A DNA stretch of 64,000 nt from FEN-1219 sp964503125. GTDB taxonomy: Bacteria; Pseudomonadota; Gammaproteobacteria; Steroidobacterales; Rariloculaceae. Below the pieces are notes generated by a model, which saw nothing but the letters and a program-made list of their open reading frames with translations, did no database searches and was not told the origin of the DNA. How positions within the stretch are numbered: the first letter of the stretch is position 1; every line of letters starts with the position of its first letter. Position numbers and translations under genes: made by a program. The stretch is from positions 1-64,000 of the forward strand of contig CAZCZE010000010.1 of assembly GCA_964503125.1 (NCBI GenBank). Reading direction: 5' to 3'. This document shows positions 40,260 through 49,086 of the stretch, piece after piece.

Positions 40260-40907
40260 TCACGGCGCGCCGAAGTCGACGCCGAACACGGTCGTCACAG
40301 CTGCGGTGACCGCGGGCAACCGGCCATGAAAAAAATGTCCGCCGCCCTCGACGAGCACGACGCGCGGCGGCGCGGCGAGCGTGGCGCACCAGGCGAGCAC
40401 GGGCTGCACAGGCACGACGTCGTCGGCCGTGCCGTGCACGAGCACCCACCGGCACGTCGGCGCGACGAAGTCCTCGGGTAGCCGCTCGACCGGCGGCGCC
40501 ACGGTGATGAGCCCGCGCGGCGCGGCGCGCGCCGCGATCGCGAGCGCAACCGCCGCGCCAAACGAGAAGCCGCCGAGATAGAGCCGCTGCGACGGCCAGC
40601 GCGCACGGCAGAAAGCGACCACCGCGAGCGCGTCGTCGCGCTCGCCGATACCATCGGCGTAGCGGCCCGCCGACGCGCCGACACCGCGAAAATTGAAGCG
40701 CACGGCGACCGCGCCGAGTTGCACGAACGCACGCGCGAGCGTCGTGACGACTTTGTTGTGCATCGCGCCTTGCTCGAGCGGGTGCGGATGACAGATCACG
40801 GCGACGGCCGTGGCCGCACCCAAATCGCCGTCAATCGCGCCTTCGAGCGCGCCGGCAGGTCCCGCTATCTCGACGGACGTGGCGGGGCGTGACGCAGCGT
40901 TCGCCAC
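40260..40907 (-). CDS. Alpha/beta hydrolase (COG2945-like)
   Basis: A 215-aa cytoplasmic hydrolase. It has CHPHPLEQGAMHNKVVTTLA and RFNFRGVGASAG, a nucleophile elbow GGFSFGAAVA, an acid in VHGTADDVVP, and a catalytic His in GGGHFFHG. This fits the COG2945 serine hydrolases, whose substrates are unknown. It starts 1 nt after htpG ends, so it is coupled to the chaperone gene. Confidence 0.88.
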   Translation of the reverse strand: MANAASRPATSVEIAGPAGALEGAIDGDLGAATAVAVICHPHPLEQGAMHNKVVTTLARAFVQLGAVAVRFNFRGVGASAGRYADGIGERDDALAVVAFCRARWPSQRLYLGGFSFGAAVALAIAARAAPRGLITVAPPVERLPEDFVAPTCRWVLVHGTADDVVPVQPVLAWCATLAAPPRVVLVEGGGHFFHGRLPAVTAAVTTVFGVDFGAP

Positions 40908-40908
40908 G

Positions 40909-42771
40909 CTACGCGGCGGGGCCGAGCTCGCCGAGGAGCTCGTTGAGCCGCGCGATGAACGCCGCGGGATCCTCGAGCTGGCGCCCTTCCGCGAGCACGG
41001 CCTGCTCGAACAGCAACAGCGCGAGCCGCTCGAAACGCTTGGGATCGGTCTCGTGATCGAGGCGCTTCACGAGCGCGTGCTCGGGGTTGAGCTCGAGGCT
41101 CGGGACCGCCGCGGGTGCCTGGTGACCGGCGGCCGCGAGCAGCTCGCGCATCTGATGACCGAGATCGTGCTCGCTCAAGACGAGGCACGCCGCCGACTGC
41201 CGCAGGCGCCCGCCGACGCGAATCTCCGCAACACGCTCCCGCAAAACTTGCTTGACGCGCTTCTGCAGCTGGCGGCGCTCGCGGTCGTCGGCCTCGACCT
41301 TCCCCTCCGTGGCGGCGCCGGGCAGCTCGAGCGCGCCGCGGCGCACGTCTTTGCACGGCTTGCCCTCGTGCTGCGAGAGATGCTGCATCACCCACTCGTC
41401 GAGCCGATCGGTCAAGAGCAGCACTTCGATGCCGCGCTCGCGGAACGCTTCGAGGTGGGGGCTGCTGCGCGCGGCCGTCGGCGATTCCGCTACGAGAAAG
41501 TAGATCGCGTCCTGGTCGGGCTTGGCGTCGCCCAAGTAGCTCTTGAGGCTGCGCGCCTCCTCGTCGCCTTGCGTGCGCGTCGTCTTGAAACGCAGCAGCT
41601 TCGCCAAGCGCTCGCGGTTGCCTAAGTCCTCGATGATGCCTTCCTTGACGAGCGCTCCGAACTCCCTCCAGAACTTGGCGTAGGAACTTAAGTCCTCGGC
41701 GAGCTTCTCGAGCATGTCGACGACGCGGCGCGTGAGCGCCGTGCGCATCGCTGCAATCGTCTCGTCCTGCTGCAACAGCTCGCGCGACACGTTCAACGCA
41801 AGCTCGCCCGAATCCACTATGCCGCGAATGAAACGCAAGTAGAGCGGCAGGAATTGTGTCGCTTGGTCCGTGATGAACACGCGCTGCACGTAGAGCTTGA
41901 CGCCGCGCGGCGACTCGCGGTTCCAGAGATCGAACGGGGCCACGGCCGGCACGTAGAGCAGGCTCGTGTACTCGCGTTTGCCTTCGACGCGGTTGTGACT
42001 CCAGATCAGAGGATCTTCGGTGTCGTGCGCGATGTGCTTGTAGAACTCGACGTACTCGGCGTCAGCGATCTCGGCGCGCGGCCGCGTCCAAAGGGCCTTG
42101 GCGCGGTTGACGGTCTCCTCGGCTTGGCCCGCGCTTGAGAGGCGCACCGGGAACGCGATATGGTCGGAGTACTTGCGGATCAGCGCTTTGAGGCGCGCAG
42201 GCTGCAAGAACTCGTCGGCGTTCGCTTTGAGCTTGAGCTCGACCGTCGTGCCGCGTAAGGGGCGCTCGATCGGCGTCACTCGGTACTCGCCTTGACCGTC
42301 GGACACCCACGCGACGCCCTGGCTTACGTCCGCGTCGGCGCGCCGCGTGAGGACCGTCACCTCGTCGGCCACGATGAACGCCGAGTAGAAGCCGACGCCG
42401 AAGCGGCCGATGAGCTCGGCATCCTTGCGCTGATCGCCCGTGAGGCGCGCGAGGAACTGACCGGTGCCCGAGCGCGCGATCGTGCCGAGGTTGTCGATGA
42501 CTTCCTCGCGGCTCATGCCGATGCCGTTGTCCGCGATGCAGAGCAGGCGCGCTTCGGTGTCGACGGTCACGCGTATGACGAGCTCGGGTTCGTCCCTGAG
42601 CAGCGTAGGTACCTTAAGGCTTTCGAAACGCAGCCGGTCGTTGGCGTCGGACGCGTTCGAGACGAGCTCCCGCAGGAAGATTTCTCGATCGCTATACAGG
42701 GAGTGCACCATGAGGTGCAGGAGCTGCTTGATCTCCGCTTGAAACGTGAAGGTATTGGGACCGCCCCCCAT
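40909..42771 (-). CDS. htpG: Molecular chaperone HtpG (Hsp90)
   Basis: A 620-aa ATP-dependent chaperone. The GHKL ATPase domain has LRELVSNASDANDRLRFESL, DNGIGMSREEVIDNLGTIA and GRFGVGFYSAFIVAD. The middle domain contains RGVKLYVQRVFITD and VDSGELALNVSRELLQQ. The C-terminal dimerisation domain is intact at family length. No heat-shock promoter could be confidently drawn upstream. The alpha/beta hydrolase gene follows after 1 nt. Confidence 0.97.
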   Translation of the reverse strand: MGGGPNTFTFQAEIKQLLHLMVHSLYSDREIFLRELVSNASDANDRLRFESLKVPTLLRDEPELVIRVTVDTEARLLCIADNGIGMSREEVIDNLGTIARSGTGQFLARLTGDQRKDAELIGRFGVGFYSAFIVADEVTVLTRRADADVSQGVAWVSDGQGEYRVTPIERPLRGTTVELKLKANADEFLQPARLKALIRKYSDHIAFPVRLSSAGQAEETVNRAKALWTRPRAEIADAEYVEFYKHIAHDTEDPLIWSHNRVEGKREYTSLLYVPAVAPFDLWNRESPRGVKLYVQRVFITDQATQFLPLYLRFIRGIVDSGELALNVSRELLQQDETIAAMRTALTRRVVDMLEKLAEDLSSYAKFWREFGALVKEGIIEDLGNRERLAKLLRFKTTRTQGDEEARSLKSYLGDAKPDQDAIYFLVAESPTAARSSPHLEAFRERGIEVLLLTDRLDEWVMQHLSQHEGKPCKDVRRGALELPGAATEGKVEADDRERRQLQKRVKQVLRERVAEIRVGGRLRQSAACLVLSEHDLGHQMRELLAAAGHQAPAAVPSLELNPEHALVKRLDHETDPKRFERLALLLFEQAVLAEGRQLEDPAAFIARLNELLGELGPAA

Positions 42772-42816
42772 CTTAAGCCCCGTCGCACGCTTGAGGTTGG
42801 GGCGCTAGGTTAGAGG

Positions 42817-43098
42817 CTAATCGCGTTTTTTCAAGCCGCGGTAAGCGAGCTGCGGGTCTCGCGAGAGTAGTCGAATGCGGGCCGCGGCGCCCGCGAGCCA
42901 CGCGCTCACGGTCAGAGCCGCGACGCCGCAGAGCAGCGGCGCCCATTGCGTAGCCACGGCGGCGACCTCGGTCGCCGCAAGCCCCAGCGCCGCCGCGAGA
43001 CCTACCTGAAGCAGGGCCCGGCGCAGCCGCTCCCAGACCAGCGCCACGGAGAACAGCAGGTCATCGAGGTCGTCGAGCCACAGCAATACGATCTCCAT
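42817..43098 (-). CDS. Small membrane protein, uncharacterised
   Basis: A 93-aa protein from the ATG at 43098: an acidic-hydrophobic start (MEIVLLWLDDLDDLLFSVAL), then two hydrophobic helices (about residues 30-50 and 54-72: VGLAAALGLAATEVAAVATQ, LLCGVAALTVSAWLAGAAA) and a basic tail. I recognise no family. It lies 45 nt upstream of htpG on the same strand. The open frame extends 42 codons further upstream with Arg/Pro-rich sequence unlike protein; I exclude it. Confidence 0.65.
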   Translation of the reverse strand: MEIVLLWLDDLDDLLFSVALVWERLRRALLQVGLAAALGLAATEVAAVATQWAPLLCGVAALTVSAWLAGAAARIRLLSRDPQLAYRGLKKRD

Positions 43099-43114
43099 GG
43101 CGGGCTCTCGGCGG

Positions 43115-43288
43115 CTACCGGCCGGGATCGAGGCGAACGGGGACGAGGGTGCGACGGGGGGCCGTCGGCGGGGTACGTTGCTCGTCTTCCTTGTGGCGGC
43201 GCGCCGCGTCGATCGCCCAGGCAATCCATTCCAGGCGGCAGATGCCGTTCGTATCCGTTGCGTGCTCGCCGTGATCTCTTGCGTCCAT
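43115..43288 (-). CDS. Possible small protein, uncertain
   Basis: A 57-codon frame from ATG 43288 (MDARDHGEHATDTNGICRLE then WIAWAIDAARRHKEDEQ). The longer frame starts at 43384. The central amphipathic stretch looks plausible as protein, but the ribosome site is weak and the tail is Arg/Pro-rich as in chance frames of GC-rich DNA. The surrounding 43099-43451 stretch otherwise holds only the AT-rich lead-in to the ParA gene. Confidence 0.25.
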   Translation of the reverse strand: MDARDHGEHATDTNGICRLEWIAWAIDAARRHKEDEQRTPPTAPRRTLVPVRLDPGR

Positions 43289-43451
43289 TGCTCGAAGATC
43301 CGCGCTTACGACGAGAGGACTATATCGCCCACGGCTCGCGACGGCTGTGAGAGTCTTCTCAAGAAGTCGAGGTAGGGGAGACAAAGTCTTTTACTTATTG
43401 TAATTTGTATGTGACGCGGTTCGGACGAGCCGCTCGTAAAGAGCAAAGAAC

Positions 43452-44225
43452 ATGCAAAAAATCATCGTCCTCAACCCGAAGGGCGGCTCCGGGAAAACCA
43501 CGATCGCGACGAACCTCGCCGCGTGCTACGCCAGGAGCGGCCAGCGCACCGCGCTCATCGACCTCGACCCGCAAGGGTCGAGCATGCGCTGGCTGCGCAA
43601 GCGTCCCGAGGACGCGCCGCCGATCCACGGCATCGCCGGCTTCGAGCGCTCGACGGCCGTCACGCGCAGTTGGCAGATGCGGGTCCCTGGCGACTGCCGG
43701 TTCGTGATCTCGGATACGCCCGCGGCCATCGACGCGCACGTTCTGGCGGAACTCACGCGCGGCGCCGATGCGATAGTGATTCCCGTCATGCCGTCGGAAA
43801 TCGACATTCACGCCACGGCCAGGTGCATCGCGGATCTGTTGCTCGTCGCGAAGATCCGCCGCTCCGAGAACCGCATCGGCATCATCGCCAACCGCGTGCG
43901 CAGCAACACGCGCGTGTCGCATTCATTGACGCGGTTTCTGGCGAGCCTCGACATTCCGTTGATCGCGACTCTGCGCGACACCCAGAGCTATGTGCGCTCG
44001 GCCGAGACGGGCCTAAGCGTCTACGAGATGCCGCCTTGGCAGGTGCAGCCTGACTTGAGTCACTGGCGGCAAGTGCTGGCTTGGCTTGCTCAGAAGCGCC
44101 GCCATCGCGCGGAGCGTGGGGCGATGTCGACGAATCTGGTTTCGATCGAGCGCGCGAGCGCCGAGCTCGAACGGTCTTTGATCCAGGCGCGCGGCGGTCG
44201 CGCCTCGGCCGTCGGACACGACTGA
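43452..44225 (+). CDS. Orphan ParA/MinD-family ATPase
   Basis: A 257-aa ParA-like protein: deviant Walker A KIIVLNPKGGSGKTTIATNL with the signature lysine, switch I LIDLDPQGSSMRWLRKR, Walker B-like FVISDTPAAIDA, and IVIPVMPSEIDIHAT. The last 40 residues (RAERGAMSTNLVSIERASAE) are a charged helical tail beyond the usual fold. No ParB and no parS-like repeats are beside it, so chromosome partition is unlikely; ParA-type positioning of another cargo is more plausible. The upstream 70 nt are AT-rich. A 79-aa protein is encoded convergently right after it. Confidence 0.88.
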   Translation: MQKIIVLNPKGGSGKTTIATNLAACYARSGQRTALIDLDPQGSSMRWLRKRPEDAPPIHGIAGFERSTAVTRSWQMRVPGDCRFVISDTPAAIDAHVLAELTRGADAIVIPVMPSEIDIHATARCIADLLLVAKIRRSENRIGIIANRVRSNTRVSHSLTRFLASLDIPLIATLRDTQSYVRSAETGLSVYEMPPWQVQPDLSHWRQVLAWLAQKRRHRAERGAMSTNLVSIERASAELERSLIQARGGRASAVGHD

Positions 44226-44234
44226 CGCTTGGCG

Positions 44235-44474
44235 TCAGCCCTCTTTCCAGTTTTGCCGGATCTTATCGGCCCAGGTGTGGTAGCCGCGCCAGCTGTAGAT
44301 CGAATGATCGAGCGGGGCACGCTCGCCGATGGGCTTGGTGCTGACGCGCGATAGCCACTTGCGGTACGCGTCCCAGCCGTTCTGCTCGTTGCCGGCCGCG
44401 GGTGATTCCTCGGCGACCGTGCTTTCCTTTGCGTACAAGGCCGGCCGGAACTGGTGCGGTTTGTGCTCGCTCAT
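44235..44474 (-). CDS. Small conserved-looking protein beside ParA
   Basis: A 79-aa protein with a variable N-terminus (MSEHKPHQFRPALYAKESTV) and a Trp/Arg-rich C-terminal half (WDAYRKWLSRVSTKPIGERA, LDHSIYSWRGYHTWADKIRQ, NWKEG). The composition is protein-like and the codon third positions are GC-rich, so I take it as real. No family recognised. It faces the ParA gene tail to tail, 9 nt apart; small partners of positioning ATPases are often adjacent, which makes a link possible but unproven. Confidence 0.7.
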   Translation of the reverse strand: MSEHKPHQFRPALYAKESTVAEESPAAGNEQNGWDAYRKWLSRVSTKPIGERAPLDHSIYSWRGYHTWADKIRQNWKEG

Positions 44475-44616
44475 GGTCGGAAGACAATCCCTGTCCCAGA
44501 TGAGCGAAGGCTACGCCGCGCGACGGCTTATGCCGAGGAACCAAGTCACAACGATGTCCGGCTAAGAAGCGCGTCCGCCGTAGCGTTTGACGATAATGAT
44601 CAGCGCGCGAGGTTCG

Positions 44617-45975
44617 TCAGGCGACGATGCGATAACACGGCACGTAAGCGCTGGGATCCGACAATCGCATCCGTCGCTGGGCGACGAAATCCTCGAGCAG
44701 CTTGCCGAGCTCGCCGATGATGTGCCGGTCACCGCGCAGCTCGAACGGTCCGTATTTCTCGACGCGCGCGATGCCGGCCTCGCGCACGTTGCCGGCCACT
44801 ACTCCTGAGAACGCGCGCCGTAGATTGAACGCCAAGCTGTGCGCCGGCTGGTCGCGGTTCAGAGCGAGCGAGCGCATCGACTCGTGAGTGGCCTCGAACG
44901 GTCGCTGGAACTCGAGGCCGATGTCGAGAGCCCAGTTGAAGAAATAGGCATTGTCCTCGGCCGCGCGCCGATCGCGCACGCGCTTCAGGCCCGCCGTGAC
45001 CTCCGCCGCCACGCCCGCGGGATCCGCGAGAATCACCTTGTAACGTTTCTGGGCAACCGACCCGAGCGTCGCGCCGATGAACTCATGGAGCCGCTCGAAG
45101 TACTTGCCGCTCGAAACCGGGCCCGTGAACACGAGCGGCAGGCCCTCGTGCTCGTTCTGCGGGCTCAGGAGGATGCCGAGCAGATAGAGGATCTCCTCGG
45201 CCGTGCCCACGCCGCCGGGGAACAGGACGATCGCGTGCGCCATCCTGACGAACGCCTCGAGCCGCTTCTCCATGTCGGGCAGGATCACGAGCTCGTTGCA
45301 GATCGGGTTCGGCGATTCGGCCGCGATGATCGTGGGCTCCGTTAGCCCTAAGTAGCGGCCCGTGCGAATGCGTTGTTTCGCGTGCGCGACGGTCGCCCCT
45401 TTCATCGGCCCCTTCATCGCCCCCGCGCCGCAGCCCGTGCAAATGTCGAGCCCCTCGAGCCCCAAGGCATAGCCGACGACCTTCGTGTAGTCGTACTCCT
45501 CGCGCTCGATGGCGTGCCCGCCCCAGCAAACGACCAGGCGCGGCTCGTCGTGCGCCCGCAGCACGCGAGCGTTGCGCAGGATGTGGAAGACGGCATCCGT
45601 GATCCCCGCAGAGGTCTTGAGGTCGAACCGCGGATTGTTGAGCACGTCGTCGTGGGCGTAGAGCAAGTCTCTGAGCACGGCGAACAGATGCTCGCGGATG
45701 CCGCGGATCATCTGCCGACCGACGAACGCGACGTCGGGTGCGTTTTTGAGCTCGATCGCGATGCCGCCTTCGTACTCCACGACGGCGATGCGGAAAGCCT
45801 CGTGGCGGCTCAAGATCTTGCGGACGTCGTCGTCGGAGGCGCCGGAGTTGAGCACGGCCAGCGAGCATTGGCGCCACAGCTCGTAGAGACCGCCTCCGCC
45901 CGCGTCGCGCAGTTGATTGGTTTCGTGACGCGACAGAATTTCGAGGCTGCCCTCGGGGGCGATCAAGGCGTCCAT
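44617..45975 (-). CDS. ppnN: Pyrimidine/purine nucleotide 5'-monophosphate nucleosidase PpnN (YgdH)
   Basis: A 452-aa LOG-family enzyme that splits nucleoside monophosphates into base and ribose 5-phosphate; the E. coli protein is 454 aa and is activated by (p)ppGpp. Seen: an N-terminal extension (LEILSRHETNQLRDAGGGGL), the substrate loop CTGCGAGAMKGPMKGA, and FPGGVGTAEEILYLLGIL, the PGGxGTxxE signature. It is monocistronic on the minus strand, with the L,D-transpeptidase gene just upstream. Confidence 0.95.
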   Translation of the reverse strand: MDALIAPEGSLEILSRHETNQLRDAGGGGLYELWRQCSLAVLNSGASDDDVRKILSRHEAFRIAVVEYEGGIAIELKNAPDVAFVGRQMIRGIREHLFAVLRDLLYAHDDVLNNPRFDLKTSAGITDAVFHILRNARVLRAHDEPRLVVCWGGHAIEREEYDYTKVVGYALGLEGLDICTGCGAGAMKGPMKGATVAHAKQRIRTGRYLGLTEPTIIAAESPNPICNELVILPDMEKRLEAFVRMAHAIVLFPGGVGTAEEILYLLGILLSPQNEHEGLPLVFTGPVSSGKYFERLHEFIGATLGSVAQKRYKVILADPAGVAAEVTAGLKRVRDRRAAEDNAYFFNWALDIGLEFQRPFEATHESMRSLALNRDQPAHSLAFNLRRAFSGVVAGNVREAGIARVEKYGPFELRGDRHIIGELGKLLEDFVAQRRMRLSDPSAYVPCYRIVA

Positions 45976-46000
45976 TGCGTGATCTCTTCCGCTCCGCCCG

Positions 46001-46519
46001 TTAGGGGCGAATCTCGATCGGCGTCGACTCGCGCGTCATGAGCCAAATGTCGACCATGTCCGAATTGCTGACGGCGATGCAGCCGTCCGTCCAGTCGGTG
46101 TCGAGGTAGCGGCGCCAGTCGTGTTTCAGCTCGTTGGGCAGGCCGTGGATCATGATCTGGCCGCCGGGGTCGACGCCCTGTGCCCGGGCGCGCGCGCGAT
46201 CGGACTCGTCTGGATAGGACACGCGGATCGAGAGGAAGAAGTCACTGTCGGCGTTGCGCGTATCGAGGACGTATTTGCCTTCGGGCGTCCTGAAGTCGCC
46301 CTCGCGCTGCTTCGGCCCCGTGGGTACCAGGCCGAGCGAGACGTCGACTTCGCGCAGCACGCGCCCGGACTTGAACAGATAGAGCTTGCGGTCGGATTTG
46401 TCGACGAGCACGTAGTCGGCGTGATCGGGCACCGTACGGGGATCCTCGGCCCGCGCCCCAGCGCCGCCGAGCATGAGAAGCACGCCGAGCACTGCGGCAA
46501 TTTCGCGCGATACGACCAT
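46001..46519 (-). CDS. L,D-transpeptidase family protein (YkuD domain)
   Basis: A 172-aa periplasmic protein with signal peptide (MVVSREIAAVLGVLLMLGGA, cleavage near ARA-ED) and a YkuD domain. The catalytic motif is complete: IMIHGLPNE (His) and DWTDGCIAVSNSDM (Cys), the latter with Thr-Asp-Gly in place of the commoner Ser-x-Gly. It may crosslink peptidoglycan or attach proteins. The ATG at 46519 starts the signal peptide; a longer frame begins at 46579. It is divergent from the acyltransferase genes. Confidence 0.9.
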   Translation of the reverse strand: MVVSREIAAVLGVLLMLGGAGARAEDPRTVPDHADYVLVDKSDRKLYLFKSGRVLREVDVSLGLVPTGPKQREGDFRTPEGKYVLDTRNADSDFFLSIRVSYPDESDRARARAQGVDPGGQIMIHGLPNELKHDWRRYLDTDWTDGCIAVSNSDMVDIWLMTRESTPIEIRP

Positions 46520-46668
46520 TTGCCGTGACTCTAGAACAACCGCGCGAAAAAACGCAACGAACGGCGTCGCACCCAGCACCGTCGGTGCGACGGCACAGGA
46601 CTCGAGCCGGAGCCCTGCGTCGAGCTGTTAAGATCAGCCTTGGGCTTGGCCGCAACCCGCCCGGCACG

Positions 46669-47601
46669 ATGTCCTCGGAAAACTTCTGGAACACCAAGTT
46701 CGCGACGCTACGCTACCTCGTCGGCTGGCTGGGTTACGCGTGGATGCGGCTCGTCGTGCGGCTGCCGCTCCGCGTCCAGATGGCGCTCGGGCGCGCCCTG
46801 GGTAAAGCCGCCCATGCGCTGCTGGGCTCGCGCCGCCGAGTCGCCGCGCGCAACATTGCGGCGTGCTTGCCGGAGCTCACGCCTGCCGCCCGGGCGGAGC
46901 TCCTTGAACGGCATTTCGAGTCACTCGGCCTGTCGCTCATCGAGATGGCGATGGGCTGGTTCGGCTCCCCCGAAGCCGTGCGCGCACGCGTGCATGTCGA
47001 GGGAGCGGAACGGCTCGCCGCCGCGCTCGCCAGGCGTCGCGGCGTCATTTTGTTCTCCGCGCACTTCACCACGTTCGAGTTCTTCTGGCCCGCCCTGAAA
47101 CCGCTGTGCACGCAGTTGTGTGGCATGTACAAGGGGCAGCGCAATCCCGTCATGAACAAGATGATGAGCCGCGGTCGCCTGCGCCACTACGATCGACTGT
47201 TCGCCAAGGACAACGTGCGCGAGATGCTGCGTTGCTTGCGCGACAACGCCGTCGTCTGGTATGCCTCGGACCAGAGCTACAGCGGCAAGGGCAGCGTGCT
47301 GCTGCCGTTCTTCGGCGAGCCCGCGATGACGAATACGGCCATCGGGCGCATCGCCAACGCCAGCGGCGCCGTGGTGTTGCCTTACTTCTGCCGGCGGCTC
47401 GAAGACGGGCGTTATCTCATGAGCATCGGCGCGCCGCTCGCAGGCCTGCCGAGCGGCGACGAAGTCGCTGACACGCTGCGCCTCACGAAGCTGCTCGAAG
47501 ACTACATACGGCTCTGCCCCGAGCAGTACTGGTGGATTCATCAGCGTTTCAAGGGCCGGCCCGCGCCGCTGCCCGATCTCTATGCCACGCCCACCGTCTG
47601 A
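46669..47601 (+). CDS. Lipid A biosynthesis acyltransferase (LpxL/HtrB family), copy 1
   Basis: A 310-aa inner-membrane late acyltransferase that adds a secondary acyl chain to Kdo-lipid A. The N-terminal amphipathic/membrane part (LRYLVGWLGYAWMRLVVRLP) is followed by the HX4(D/E) catalytic motif SAHFTTFEFF, the RGQR-equivalent YKGQRNPVMNKMM, and WYASDQSYSGKGSVLLPFFG. The ATG at 46669 gives family length. The second copy overlaps its end by 20 nt. Acyl specificity cannot be read from sequence. Confidence 0.92.
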   Translation: MSSENFWNTKFATLRYLVGWLGYAWMRLVVRLPLRVQMALGRALGKAAHALLGSRRRVAARNIAACLPELTPAARAELLERHFESLGLSLIEMAMGWFGSPEAVRARVHVEGAERLAAALARRRGVILFSAHFTTFEFFWPALKPLCTQLCGMYKGQRNPVMNKMMSRGRLRHYDRLFAKDNVREMLRCLRDNAVVWYASDQSYSGKGSVLLPFFGEPAMTNTAIGRIANASGAVVLPYFCRRLEDGRYLMSIGAPLAGLPSGDEVADTLRLTKLLEDYIRLCPEQYWWIHQRFKGRPAPLPDLYATPTV

Positions 47602-48559
47602 CGACGCGGAGCGCAGCGGAGCGGGGCGAAGCGCGGAGCTCACGGGCGAGCTCTCGCTCGCGCGCTTCGTGGGGCCGCGCTACTGGCCCACCTGGCTACT
47701 GCTCGGCCTCATGTATGTCGCCGCGCGGCTCCCGCCGAGCGGGCAGCGGTACCTCGGCCGCGCCCTCGGCGGCCTGGTGCGCCGCGTCAAACGTCGCGAA
47801 CGCCGCGTCGCCGCGCGCAACCTCGAGCTCTGCTTCAAGCATCTCGGCGCGGCCGAGCGCCAGGCCTTGCTCGTGCGTCACTTCGAAGCCGTCGGCATGT
47901 CGTTCGTCGAGATGGGCATCGGCTGGTTCACGCCGATCGAACGCTTGCTCGAGCGCGTGACGATCGCCGGCCGGGAGCATCTCGACGCGGCGCTCGCACG
48001 CGGCAAAGGTGTGCTGCTGTTCACCGCGCATTTCACGACGCTCGAGGTGGGCGTCGCGGTGCTCGAGGCGTTCGCGCCGCGCGCGAGCTGCATGTACCGG
48101 CCGCAGCGCAACGCCATGATGGACGTGATGATCCGCCGCGGTCGCCACCGCTTCGCGCACGAGCAGATTCCGCGCGACAACGTCCGCGCCCTGCTGCGCA
48201 ACCTGCGCGCCAACTACGCCGTGGTCTACCTTCCCGATCAGATCTCCCTCGGCAAGCAAAGCGAGCTCCTACCGTTTTTCGGCGAGCCGGCCGTCACGAA
48301 CACGGCCACGAGCAAGCTCGCGTCGATCAGCGGCGCCACGGTCTTGCCATACTTCTTCCGCCGGCTGCCGAACGGCGGGTATCGCGTGGACATCGGCCCT
48401 CCGCTCGAGGGACTGCCGAGCGACTCCGCGACACGCGATACCGAGCGCCTATTCGCGCGACTCGAAGACTACATTCGGCTCGCGCCCGAGCAATACCTCT
48501 GGCTCTACAAGAAATTCAAGGGCAGGCCGCCGCCGCACGCCGACGTCTACGCGCGCTGA
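47582..48559 (+). CDS. Lipid A biosynthesis acyltransferase (LpxL/LpxM family), copy 2
   Basis: A 325-aa paralogue of the preceding gene: catalytic TAHFTTLEVG, MYRPQRNAMMDVMI, YLPDQISLGKQSELLPFFGE and the C-terminus YIRLAPEQYLWLYKKFKGRP. The first 25 residues are polar and repetitive in DNA (gcgga/gcggg runs) and may be a recent extension. It overlaps copy 1 by 20 nt, so the two are translated together. By analogy to LpxL/LpxM they may add two successive acyl chains. Confidence 0.92.
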   Translation: MPRPPSDDAERSGAGRSAELTGELSLARFVGPRYWPTWLLLGLMYVAARLPPSGQRYLGRALGGLVRRVKRRERRVAARNLELCFKHLGAAERQALLVRHFEAVGMSFVEMGIGWFTPIERLLERVTIAGREHLDAALARGKGVLLFTAHFTTLEVGVAVLEAFAPRASCMYRPQRNAMMDVMIRRGRHRFAHEQIPRDNVRALLRNLRANYAVVYLPDQISLGKQSELLPFFGEPAVTNTATSKLASISGATVLPYFFRRLPNGGYRVDIGPPLEGLPSDSATRDTERLFARLEDYIRLAPEQYLWLYKKFKGRPPPHADVYAR

Positions 48560-48657
48560 AGCGTCGCGCTGCGTTCCTCGCGATCCTTGCGGAGGTACAC
48601 TACGACGAGCGCGGCCCGTCGACACGCCGGCACAACAACGAGAACCGGAGGAAATCC

Positions 48658-49086
48658 ATGCTAAAAGAATTCAAAGAGTTCGCGATGCGCGGCAACGTCA
48701 TGGACATGGCCGTCGGCATCGTCATCGGCGCCGCGTTCGGCAAGATCATCACGTCGCTCGTCAACGACGTCGTCATGCCGCCGATCGGGTTGCTCATGGG
48801 CAACGTGGATTTCAGCAACCTGTTCGTGAACCTCACGATGGGCCAGACCTTCGCGAGCGTCGCCGCAGCCGAGACCGCCGGCGCGCCGATCATCAAGTAC
48901 GGCATGTTCGTCAACACGGTGCTCGACTTCGTGATCGTCGCCATCGCGATCTTCGTGGTCATCCGCGCGCTCAACAAGCTCAAGAGGAAGCAGGAAGCTG
49001 CGCCGCCGCCCGCGCCGCCGGCTCCGTCCGCCGAGGAGAAGCTGCTCGTGGAGATCCGCGACCTGCTCAAGGCGCAGAGCCGCTGA
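48658..49086 (+). CDS. mscL: Large-conductance mechanosensitive channel
   Basis: A 142-aa channel that opens on hypo-osmotic shock. It has the N-terminal amphipathic helix and TM1 (LKEFKEFAMRGNVMDMAVGI, VIGAAFGKIITSLVNDVVMP), a periplasmic loop, and TM2 (FVNTVLDFVIVAIAIFVVIR). A cytoplasmic helix (AEEKLLVEIRDLLKAQ) follows an unusually Pro/Ala-rich linker. A GGAGGAAATCC ribosome site precedes the ATG. The 3' end overlaps the convergent kdkA by 20 nt. Confidence 0.97.
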   Translation: MLKEFKEFAMRGNVMDMAVGIVIGAAFGKIITSLVNDVVMPPIGLLMGNVDFSNLFVNLTMGQTFASVAAAETAGAPIIKYGMFVNTVLDFVIVAIAIFVVIRALNKLKRKQEAAPPPAPPAPSAEEKLLVEIRDLLKAQSR

